A stretch of DNA of 64,000 bases. It comes from Zoroaster sp. YZ-2022 (Eukaryota; Echinodermata; Asteroidea; Forcipulatida; Zoroasteridae). The notes under the pieces are model-generated. The model saw nothing but the letters and a program-made list of their open reading frames with translations. It had not been told where the DNA came from and made no database searches. The translations under genes were made by a program, and so were the position numbers. Shown here piece by piece: positions 22,548 through 34,500 of the stretch (its first letter is position 1; each line of letters begins with the position of its first letter). The stretch spans positions 10,739,926-10,803,925 of the forward strand of contig CM055837.1 of the NCBI GenBank assembly GCA_029582265.1, read 5' to 3'.

Positions 22548-25500
22548 GCAAAATATGGGGGAGCCACACTCCCCTTCCCCCTTCCCCCTCCCAATGCAGC
22601 AAGATCCACCAGCTAAAATGATGACTGTTCTCTGCTGAGGGCAATAAGAATTAAGATGCAACAACTTTTTACCTTTGTTGCATCTTGTCGCATTGAGCAT
22701 GGTTAGGGTTAATTTTTAATACAAACTGGAAATTATTTCGCTTTTCATTAAAGGGGTAGTATCGTCACGATCAACAGGACATGGAGTGCTCGTTTTAGAT
22801 TAACTCAGTGACTGAAAATAATTTCCCACAAGATAAGGTCATATTTCCGTTGCTTCTGCATAAATGAGCCAGTAATTTGCAGTCACTGTGTTCATCTTAA
22901 ATTAGGACATTGATTCCATACCCTGTTGAATGTCTGCTCTGATCGTGACAATACTGCCCCTTTAAAGTGACAGCAAGTCGGGAAAAAAATACGTTGATAG
23001 TACAGTATCAGATTTACAGTTTCTCATTTTAAGTTTTTTTTTTTTTTTTTTTTGCATTACTAATCCAATACCTTATGTGGTGCATAAGCCTTCTTTGTTT
23101 GATTCTCTAAACACCCCCACCGACTGTTTTTTTTGACAGAGACTTTCTAAAGATACTCGTTGGCGGACAGATTTTATCCCTCCTCATCTGTGGCACATCC
23201 ATCACCAGCCAGCTCCTCTTTGACAAATACAAAGTCAGCGCTCCGACGACGCAGTCCTTCCTCAACTACCTCCTCCTGGCGGTGGTGTACTGCGTCACGA
23301 TGGCCTGCAAGAGGAACTCTCAGGGTAACCCTTTCCGAGGCCTCAAGTCGCGGTGGTGGAAGTACATCATCGTGGCGGTCATCGATGTGGAGGCTAACTA
23401 CCTCGTTGTCAAGGCTTATCACTACACTACTCTGACGAGTGTCCAGGTAAAGATTTTTATCATGTGGAAATTGTTGTATGTTTTTTAAAGCAATATGTTT
23501 GCCTAGGCTTTCACTAACAAATGTTTAATACAAAATGCCCTGAGAGAGTTTCATTTGGAAACTCCTATTTAACCCTAACCCCCTATAGGTACTCTGGCTA
23601 GGAACCTTCCTGAATCCTCCAAAATCCATCAGTGCACTTTTGGAAACATGCCCTTATCTTCAAAATGCACCATGCATTTTCGTTGATCTTTCATATTCAG
23701 CACTTATGGCCTGTACTTCTTGCCAAGTAGTAATTTTGCCCCATTTGAAGAGGTGAAAGTACCAGTTTCCAACAGTGCTGAATTGTTCCCAAAAAAGTGC
23801 CCCTTGGAGGATTTTGCAGGATTTGGGGTGGTTAGGGTTAAAGGGACAGTATCATCACGATCAGAACAGACTTTCAACAGGGCATGGAATCGGTGTCCAA
23901 GTTTTAGATGAACACAGTGACTGAACATTTCTGGCTCATTCATGCAGCACCAGCAGTAATATGATCTAACCATGTGGGGTAATATTTTCAGTCACCGATT
24001 TAATCTTAAACTAGCACTCCGATTCCATGCCCTGTTGATCATGATGATATTGCCCCTTTAAGTTGGTGGTAAGTACATATATACTGAACAGCAAAAGAAA
24101 CGCAAGTCTGAGGTCTTGTCAAGTTTTCAAACAGAAGACAAACCATTTTGATTCTAATCACTCATTTAATGAAAAATGCTTTCAATTTGTGAGCTGAAAG
24201 TGACTGTTGAAATTGTTGCAATTTCAACAGTCACTTTCAGCTCACAAATTGAAAGCATTTTTCATTAAATGAGTGATTAGAATCAAAATGGTTTGTCTTC
24301 TGTTTGAAAACTTGACAAGACCTCGGACTTGCATTTCTTTTGCTGTCCTCGGACTTGCGTTTCTTTTGCTGTTCAGTAAATTTGAAGTCCCCAGACATTA
24401 TTCAATTGAAACTCGGAAAAGGTTTGTTGCACTTCTAGAAATGAACAGGGGCCAATTTCTTAGAGCTGCTTAGCAGATAAAATTGCTCAGCAGATATCTT
24501 TGATTACCAGCCAAACTATCATACAAAATGTTTGCATTTTGACTGGTAGCCTGTTTTAAATTGCTTAGCAAAAACATTTGCTTAGCGGTTGATTACAACC
24601 ATCAATCAACTCGGACATAACGTTACATACAGTACCGGCCGCAAGTAATTACAAATCCCTTCGAGTAACACGCGTGGGCTTCCGTGTACGTGCCGTGGAT
24701 CCCCGCAAAATCCCTGCGTGCATGCGGGTACCCCCGCAAAAAGTACCGTGTCGGGTGAGAAGATTTGCGGGGCCACGCAGATGGCCCGCACAGTCTGCAC
24801 TTTGCTTCGTGGACTGATAGGGGGGGCTTTGTTGTCAATCATTGACGCGTGAAACTTGGTTGTTGCGTGGGTTCAAGTGATCAGGGAAGTGTCGTATACC
24901 CATACCAAGGCAAGAAGTAACTAATAAACTATCCAATGTGTAATTTTCATTTCCCAAACAGGTACCGTTTTGAAGATATCGATCATTCACTGACGCAAAC
25001 TCGGTGTAACAAGTGAAAAACATCAAAGCATAAAGGACGCAGGCCTAGATTTACACGGCGGCCACGACGGGCTGTCGATGCCTTCGAAACTGACCGTCGT
25101 GCCCCTCGAAAAAATGCCCATTTCACGGCCATAAATACCGTGCCCCTTTTCACCGTTGGCCGTAGTGCCCTTTTTATAGAATATCATTATTTAAATGTAC
25201 ATACATTTTTGTTTTCGTCTGAAAATATAAAATAAAACATAAGTTACATGGGTAAGTAACATGGGTTTCATCTAGGATTTCCAAAACTGCCCGTCCTACC
25301 GTGGTGCACTTTCAAAAGTACCCGTCGTAGGGGTTGAAAGGGGGGGCGAACATGCGTTGGCGCATTCTGTGTAATGAGATGCCAACCTTACAAACCTTAC
25401 GGTATTTTTCTGCAGGAGAAAACATTTAAGTTCCAAAAGCCGGAGAAAGGCGCGGGTTAAGTTTCTTGTAGTCGTTACCGATCGCACCCACTAGTGTTGA

Positions 25501-28500
25501 TGAAACAAAGTACTGGCTGAATTCCTACTTGGCAACCTAACGAATTTTCCTATTGGCTGAATTCCGACATTATGTAGGAATTCAGCCAATAAACAAATTA
25601 AATGTAGTACATATGCCGCGTAACAAATTTTCCTACTGGCTGTCTGCCTTCAGACCTAATTACCATGCACGCAAGCGATTTTAATGTGGGTTTCCACAAA
25701 AATCACGCAATATTTCTCAATTCGCGGCCGTTTTTTGCCGGAACGGGGACAATGACTACCACTCCCTTTATGTAAATTTTCAAGACTTTTCCAACTCCTT
25801 ATATGAAAATACACCATGGACTTAAAAAAACAATAAAAGTTTTAGATAAATTGGATGTTGATAATCATGACTAGATTTTCCTATCGACGGCAAAAAACAT
25901 CAACTGCACTTCTGGTTGCCTGCTTTCTGCACAACGTACATGTAATCACTACAACGGCAACCAACGAAACGATGACTCATCGCCTGCCACGCGTAACGAA
26001 TTTTCCTATTGGCTCCTTCCATAGACTAACAATATAACGAATTTCCCCATTGGCTCTCTGGTACACGCATGGCATAGACTACGATCTACGTCGTGGATTC
26101 TGATGTCGCTGGCGCTAAACGTTGCAACGGTTTTTTCAGAAGTTTTGAATAAATCTGTGTGTATCGAGGTCCGCTCACTAAAACTGACAATGACCAGATC
26201 ATTTTCGCTACGAACAATAAAGGTTTTTAGGTTTCTGTTTCTGTTTCTGTCTGTTTACCAACGATTTTTGCTTAATTGTGCATTGTGTTTTGTTCTTCAA
26301 GATTCATACCTCAGCGTATAAGCCGCACCGCGTATAAGCCGCAGGCAACTTTTGCCGTGTCAAAATCAACGTATAAGCGCGGACTTATATTCCGAAATTA
26401 CGGTACATCGAAATTTGGCGAACCAACATGTATTTAGAATTATTTTATAAGTAAAATTCATACGCAAAATAAGGCGGACGACCATAACAAAGCGTGGTAG
26501 AAAACCACACCGCCAACCATGATCATACAGTGTTATAGCACAAGTAGGCACACTATGCTGTTAACATATCAGGTATTCATGTTCATCGAGCGTAAAGATG
26601 TGCTTGGTTTTGTTGCGGGCTTCGTGTGCCCCCGCAAAGTTTGCCCACGGCACGTACCCGGCACGCAAAGGCCCCTTTGTGCCCCCGCAGAATCCCCGCG
26701 GGGCACCGAGTAGCCCCCGTACACGCCACGCAGTTTACACGGGGGTACTCGCCACGCACTCGGAGGGTTTTGGAATTACTTGTGGCCTGTACTGTAACTT
26801 AGTACTCACTTCTCAGTCTTGAATGCAGGGGGTTGGGATGTGCCTTGGCCCAGTTAACCCTAACTCCCTAGGCCCATTTACTTACACGTAACCTGAATCC
26901 TCCCTAACTCCCTAGGCCCATTTGTGTACACATAACCTGAATCCTCCAAAATCCTTCAGAAGTAAAGCAAGCACATGACATGTATGCACACGTGTGTTTC
27001 TAATCTGTGATACATGTACATGGCCAGGGACCCTCCCTGCATGCATGGAGCAATAAACAGTGTCCACTGACCCAAGCACTGACCTTGCAATAACTACAAC
27101 AAACATGGATGTACATGTATCATGGAAAGGCAAGTATGCCTAATAACATCAATCCTCCAAAATCCTTCACTTTAGCAAAGAGCATATAGCATGTAACCTC
27201 AATCCTTCAATATCCTTCACTTCAGCAAAGAGGATTTGGGAGGATTTGGGAGGGTTAGGGTTAATAAGGGGAATAACTCAGCCTGAGGTCCAATATACCT
27301 TTGGTTGTAATTATGCGTGAAATCATACTTGAAGGCAAGCTACAACATTGGTAATTACCAGATTGTAAAATTTATTAACCCCATATGTTAACCCTAACTA
27401 GCCCAAATCCTCCAAAATCCTTCTCCTGGTTCCTTTTGCCTGATTTTGGTGGATTCAGTATTCCACAGTATAGCCCAGTGAATAGAGCATGTAGCCGTGT
27501 GTACCAAATCCAACCAACTTCACCGGCTGATTTTGGTGGATTCAGTACTCCACAGTATAGCCCAGTGAATAGAGCATGTAGCCGTGTGTACCAAATCCAA
27601 CCAACTTCACCGGCTGATTTTGGTGGATTCAGTACTCCACAGTATAGCCCAGTGAATAGAGCATGTAGCCGTGTGTACCAAATCCAACCAACTTCACCGG
27701 CTGATTTTGGTGGATTCAGTACTCCACAGTATAGCCCAGTGAATAGAGCATATAGCCGTGTGTACCAAATCCAACCAACTTCACCGGCTGCTTTTGTTGG
27801 GTTCAGGACTGTGTATCGCCAAGTCATGGATGCTTTGCATTTGCTAACTGCACCAATTCCATCAAAGTCCAACAATTGGGGTACCTTTTTACTGCATGTT
27901 GATGGATTTTGGAGGATTTGGGATGGTTCCTAGCCAAAATGCCTAGAGTTGTAGGATTGTAAGTTAAACATTTGGACACCCTGTTTTTCAAAGAAAAACC
28001 GATTTGGAGACCCTATTTCCAAATCCTGACTTAAACTCTGCCGATAAGATTACAGAAAGTGCAATGACTTCACCTTGTCATTTCAGCGTCAAATTATTGT
28101 TTTGTCGCTCTTAATAAACTTGCAGCTTCTGGACTGCATCACAATCCCAGTTGTTCTCATACTGTCCTTCTTGATTCTGAGGGTTCGTTTCGGTATCAAC
28201 CACATCGTCGGTGTAGTCATCTGTATCATTGGAGTCCCTCTGATGGTATGGGCGGACAGCATGAAAGACACGGTAGAGGAAGGTAGGTCAACAAATTTTT
28301 GCAAATTCTTGACTGCTAGAGCAACTTTGCCCCCTGGAGGGTACCTTTTGCCTAGCTCACCAGTGTAGACATATCTGGTGATTTGCCTTTCAGTTTATTT
28401 AACCATATTGACCTTCCCAGGGCTTAACGCATGGCACGGTTGGTGTAGGCATTTTAAAAACTCAATTTGACCCTTGTGGTAACATTTACAGTGCTACACG

Positions 28501-31500
28501 TACAGTAGAATGCTGGTATAATAGACATTTGGCATTCTTTGCTTATTCCCATCATAAACCTTGGAGTAAGCTATGCAGCCATTACTATGATCCTCGTGGT
28601 GGGATCCCTGGCCACACAGCATGCATGGGTTTCATGGCTTCTGTCTACTGGGAGACCACCAACCATATAGCTGGATTATAGCTCAGTTGGTGGAGCACTA
28701 TTACAGTAAATCCAGGAGGTCACAGGTTCGAGTCCTGCTTCAGTCAACTTTTCTTTGTTCACTCCAAAACTTCATTTATGTCCCAGGTTTAGCATCTCAA
28801 CTTGAGGCGTTATCCCAGGCTACACAACATTGATTGGTTTCATGGCTTCTGAGTTGCATCCCTGAAAGACAGATATTGGGGGACGACAAACTATGTGTAT
28901 AGCAGGCCGGGATCTTGACCACTGCATTGCTGTGGTGCCCCTCCACCGCTGAATCCTCGCTGCCAAATTGTTATGCGCACGCGCGGAGTTCGGCTAGTTG
29001 AAGGGCGCCCTCTCGTGGTAAAATCATAAACAAAACAAAGCCTTCAACCGTCAAAAAGATTCGCGGGTACCCATCGTTCCTCGACCAATTAAAGCCAACC
29101 AAAATTGTTTTGACATGAATATTTATGACCAGTCAGTTCTTTGAGGTCACAAGATTGACCTAACTAGGTTGCAATGTGTTTTACCGATACACACGAAGGA
29201 GTAATTACACTACAAAATGGACGTCCGTGACCGTTGTTTTGGTACAGCTCGAGTTGTGATCGGAGGTATTTTGAGGCAATTTGAGCCGTCAAAATCTACG
29301 TAATGAGTATTTGGCTGATGAAAAATGGACTTCACATGTAAGTATTGTGTTATAAATGATGTATTCAAAACAAAATTAAGACAGCAAAGAATTTGAATAA
29401 ACTTTCCTGTTTATTTTTTTAACACGTCACAGCGATCATGTGCGTTTTTCTGAAGCATGGCTGGCAATGGTACATCGTGTGTAGCGCATGTCGAATCTCA
29501 ATCAACAGGACAATTAGTAATTACAATGCAATGTATTTTTACTTTCTGTCAGTCTGCCATGGTCTTATATAAAGTTGGGGGAAAAATATCAGTTTTATAG
29601 AAAAAGGAAAACATATTTGAGAGAGAAAAAATAAGAAAGAAAACTAATAAAAAAGCTAAGGTAAAACTAAAACTATAAAAGTAAACAATCTTAATTCCAC
29701 TCGCCAAACTCCGGCAGATGATCCATTTGTCATGTTTGAATGAAAGCACTATCATCATTAACAAGTGACATTTAAGTGACATTTTTTACTCAAGTCTCAT
29801 GTCATGAGTCCAAGATGGGACAATTTCTAGCATGAAAACAAAATTATGCTGTACATTATAACGTTACATTACAATGATGGCCATTTGTCAGCATACCAAT
29901 AACTATAAGACTTTTTAAGAATACATACAAAATTGTTGGGCTGAAATGAAGAATTTTTGGCCCTCAACGATACTCATATTCATAATACTCTTTTCATTTT
30001 GTGATCATTTGTCAATTATATCTATAAAAGATGACAGTTTGACCTTTGCCTAAGTATAGATAGATCTTCATGTATCTTTGAATATGAATATTAAAATAAA
30101 TCAAATAACTCTGGATGTGGATGGCAAGGATTTGAAGTCTTGTTGATAGAAACATTTTCTATTTTGCAGTTAATTTTTCCTAGAAGACGATTCCTTCCGT
30201 GGCTTTCTCTTCGGACACAGATCTACTACTGAGGGGTTCACATTGATGAGGTGTTCTCGCATCAGGCACTCCAGCTTGTGAAGATCTGGGTCCTTCTTTT
30301 TGGTGTTTCGAGTTGCACCAAATCGCCTCTCCAGAATGTTAAAGACGGCGTGCATGGACTCCCCTCCCTGTTCACCGAGCAGACCCATGCCATGCTGGGT
30401 GCGTCGTATAAAGGGTATGACATGGTCTTCCATCGTGTGCATTTTGGGGGGTATTGTTTTTGAAGGAAAGTTGCATCGAAAGAAATGAAGAAAACTATGG
30501 ATGTCATCATCTGGAAATAAATATAAAGAACATTAATAAAGACATGTTTAATATGAAGCAGCAACCCCAGCCTTAAAAACACAACAAGCTACAATGTGAA
30601 TCTAGTGTTAGCAAAAAATGTTTTGAAAAAATTGGGAGGGAATTTCAATCGCAAAGCCATATGTTCATTCACATAACTTACCAAGCTTTGTGATTTCTGT
30701 ATCACTGAGGTATCTGCTTGCATTGTAGACATTGTGGCATTGAGAAAAAAGCTGGAAGAGCGACGAAAACTTGTCTGCAATGCTTTTTGCCTCATTCAAT
30801 TTGGCTGGACAGAGACGAGAGGTTTCATCAGTGATCGTGGTTGTTATTTTGTGAATGTTCTCCTCCTGAAAAAGGACAATAACATTTTTTAAAAACCTGA
30901 ATATTTACAAGTAACATGTATACATTTATTTCCACTTTCTTTAAAAAAAGAACATTATTAATATCAGACAATACAAACAGCCTTTACAATACCTTTAGGC
31001 ATTTGTGCACATGATTTCCAATGAATGTGTTGGAGTAATATGCCTGCCGCCTGACTTTGATTTCTTGAAGTGTCTCTTCAAGCTTGATCAGTAGTGGGTT
31101 TTGATCAGGTGGTAGTTGTTTCACCTGTGTGGCTGCTATTACTTCCTGTAAATGAGGATCAATAAATATGAACATGGATAAATATAACTAATAATGAATT
31201 TCTCAATTGACATTATTCAGGTAAACTTATCATGGTAATGGATAACAATGTGATACTGAAATGACTTGATGAGCTGACTAGATGGGAACACACATTCAGA
31301 GGTGAGTAAAAATAAATGTAGGCCTACCTGTCTGTCCAATTCCTCTTTCAATTTCTTGATTTGATCAGCTGTCTCAGTTGTCACTTCAGTCACATCAACA
31401 GTATCACTGATCAACATCACCACTGATCAACATCACCATTGCCAGTTCTTGTAGTTCATCAATTTCATTTGTTATTTCTTGAACTCTGTTCTTGGCTGAA

Positions 31501-34500
31501 ACAACCTCACATCGCTTGGCCACATACAATGGAAATGGACCATTGGCTAAAGCAGGTACTGTCTGCGGGGTTTCTGCAAGTGCCTCTACAATACTCTCCA
31601 TTAATTCATTGCATTCTTCCTCCAAGAGGGTGTAGAGTTTAAACCAGACACCAAGGCTTATGTGCAGTGATGGTGGACAAACCTGAATATAAAAATATAC
31701 GTTTAAAAAAAATCTATAATCAAACAAAAAGAAGTTCATATGGACTACTACTTTGTATAATTGTTCACTTATAAATTTACATGTTACACAAAATAACAGC
31801 CAAATTTATTTATTAATTGCTTTAAATATTAAACTTACAAAATTGGGTGGTATGTCAAAGAATATCTTGCCTATGACGTTGTTGAAGTTCTTGGCATTCT
31901 TAAGTAAGCTGCCAGCTTCCGTGAACTCTTTGTAGTCATTGGAGAGCTTCTGAAGTGTTCTTACATCACTTGGTGGTCGACTGGCCTTTGGCAAAGCCAT
32001 GTCTTTGCTGGTAATACAACACCACAAGCAGGGGTGACGACCTAAAGAAACCATATTGCAATGCTGTTAATGAACTTACAAAATTGGTTTTTGTAATGTT
32101 CATCAGGTACAAAATAACATTATTTTTTTTTTAAATAACACTTTTTTATTTTTCCTTTTGTTTTCTGCAAAGCTGAATGTTGGACTCTACATACCACTTG
32201 GTCCAGATAAACCGTACATCCTGCATAAGAACTCGTAATCACCAAAGAGAAACACGACAAGCTTCTTTCCCCTAAGATAACAAAGAAAAAAGGTAAGTGT
32301 TTTAAACCTGTAAACATTGATCATCATTTTATTTTATTTTTTTGTTGAATAAAAGTCTTTATCTAAGCATACCTCCATGATGTATTGGATATCGACTCCA
32401 CTTGATCTTTATATCTGTCGAGTGCAATATGGAGATTTGCAGCAGTATCTGATGACTCATATACACAGATAATAATAATAATAATAATAATGTGTGGACT
32501 TATATAGCGCACGTATCCACCAACTAAGTGGTGCTCAAGGCGCATTCTTTTACGTGCATTACACAACACACGGGACCTACGGCTTTACGTCCCATCCGAA
32601 GGACGAAGCAATTATGGTTAAGTACCTTGCTCAAGGACACAAGTGTCACGACCGGGGCTCGAACCCACACCCTGCTGCTGGCAACACCAGAACTTGGGTT
32701 CGGTGCGCTAGACCGCTCGGCCACGACACGACACTTGTGTTGTGGCGTGAATTGGGGTTAGCTATATTAGCAACTTCAAGCATCAGCTTGAAGCTGCCAC
32801 CCCCCTTGTCTCCTCCGAGCTTCAACCATATCTCCTCGTTCGGCATTCCTTCAGTCCACTGCAACTTTCCACAACTACAAATTGTAAAAAAACAATAAAA
32901 AAAACCCATTATTTCACAGGTTTATAATAAAATGGTCCAGTTTTTATGTAGGTACATATGAATCTATAAATTTACCTGTCATATTCATCCAACAGACCCA
33001 AGATGTACTTCTTCAAGTCTGTAATGAAGACACAGGGGGCTGGCTTACTGACAAGACCTCTGCGGTCACTTGCAACAAAGGGAAGTCTGTCTCCATCCAG
33101 GATGTCTTGTCCATTAGAGGTTTGACTCATCCTTCGGCTTGTCTGTTCATTTGCCATCACAATGTTGTACTGCCGTAACCACCTGAGAACAAGAAAAGTA
33201 AAATAGCATCACTTTAATGTAATTTTTTTGATTTATTCTTTTGTGATATTCACAATGCCACAGTTAAGTTTTAATTGCTTAGAAGAACAAAAAGCAATCT
33301 GTGAAGTCTTACAGTTTTAAGTTCACGTAGGGCAGCCCAAGACAGACTCAAGTCGGATTTCAGCGCCAGTTCTTCTAGAGGTGGAATGAATGTTTTGAGG
33401 TTGATTTTCTGCAAGAGACTTTGGAGATCCTGTCTTGTAGCTGTACGAAGTAGATGCATTAACTGATGTGTAGGCTCACTACCACTGATTTCTTTGAGTT
33501 GGTCCTTTATTGCCTTTGTTCTGCGAAAAAGTGTTCGCGTAGAAACTTCAGTGCTGGGTTTGCTGGGGTTGGTTACTCTTTGAACGTAAATTGCCTAAAT
33601 AATTGGAACAAAAGTGAAATGAATTAAATATCAAAAGATTGCATTGACTATGTTTAATTTATTAGCATGAACAGACTGGAATTTTCAAGTCAGTGCATGC
33701 AGTATATGTTTTCTATTTTTAGCTGCGTAGGCGCAAGATGGATAACTGATGCAAAAACGCAAAGTGTGTTTGGCCGTCATTTTAGTGAGCAGCGACAGTT
33801 TTGCATTGAATAACATGGTGATTACTTTAACTATTACAATGTTACCTTTCCACCGGTAGATAGCCTGACAACTGTTCCTCCATCACCTTCCATATGTTGT
33901 TTTAGCAAAGTCGATGTCACCTGTTGACCCAATTTTCCAGATGCAGTCATGTTTCTATTCATTATGTCCCTGAAGATGTGATCATCAACTTGTTGTGATG
34001 TGCTAAGGGTCATGGCAATTATGCATAGATGTGCTCTTGAGCCAACTGCTCCGTTTGCAGGTTTTGCATGTCACTTTGGCATTTTCCAGAATATTTACGA
34101 AATACTCGCGAACTGGGTTTGTGTTCTTCAGGGAGATATGTGTGTTACAGGTTGGACAGAGCACTGAGGATGATGAAGTTTTTTGATATATTAGTTGAAG
34201 GCAGTCCAAACAGAAAAGATGGTGGAATTGTGTTTCCACCGGCCTGTTTAGAATTTGGCAGCAAAGTGGACATCGCACTGATGACTCCTCTGTAGTGAAG
34301 TTTTGGCCAAAGAAACGTGTGGTTGTCTCAGCCAACTTGCTGAAATGCTCATCTACTTCTTGTTTGGCCTCTTCCTGAGCTGTGTCTAGCTTTTCCAATC
34401 TGGCATACTTAGCAGCAGGGCGTCCGGTAGTAATTCCATCTGCTTTAGCACACACAGTGCAAGTACCTCTTTCAGAATGGGGAGGCCAATCATTGGGGGG

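Noticed and set aside
27375..27933. Open frames of 166 and 182 codons on opposite strands
   Set aside because: Produced by the 87-bp minisatellite; no start context, splice signals or domain.
28672..28745. Functional tRNA gene
   Set aside because: Box A and box B are good, but the acceptor stem ends (GCTGGAT versus the 3' side) do not pair.
33182..33313. Calling the transposase gene intact and possibly domesticated
   Set aside because: Four independent disruptions, including a SINE within an essential motif exon, argue against a functional full-length product from this copy.
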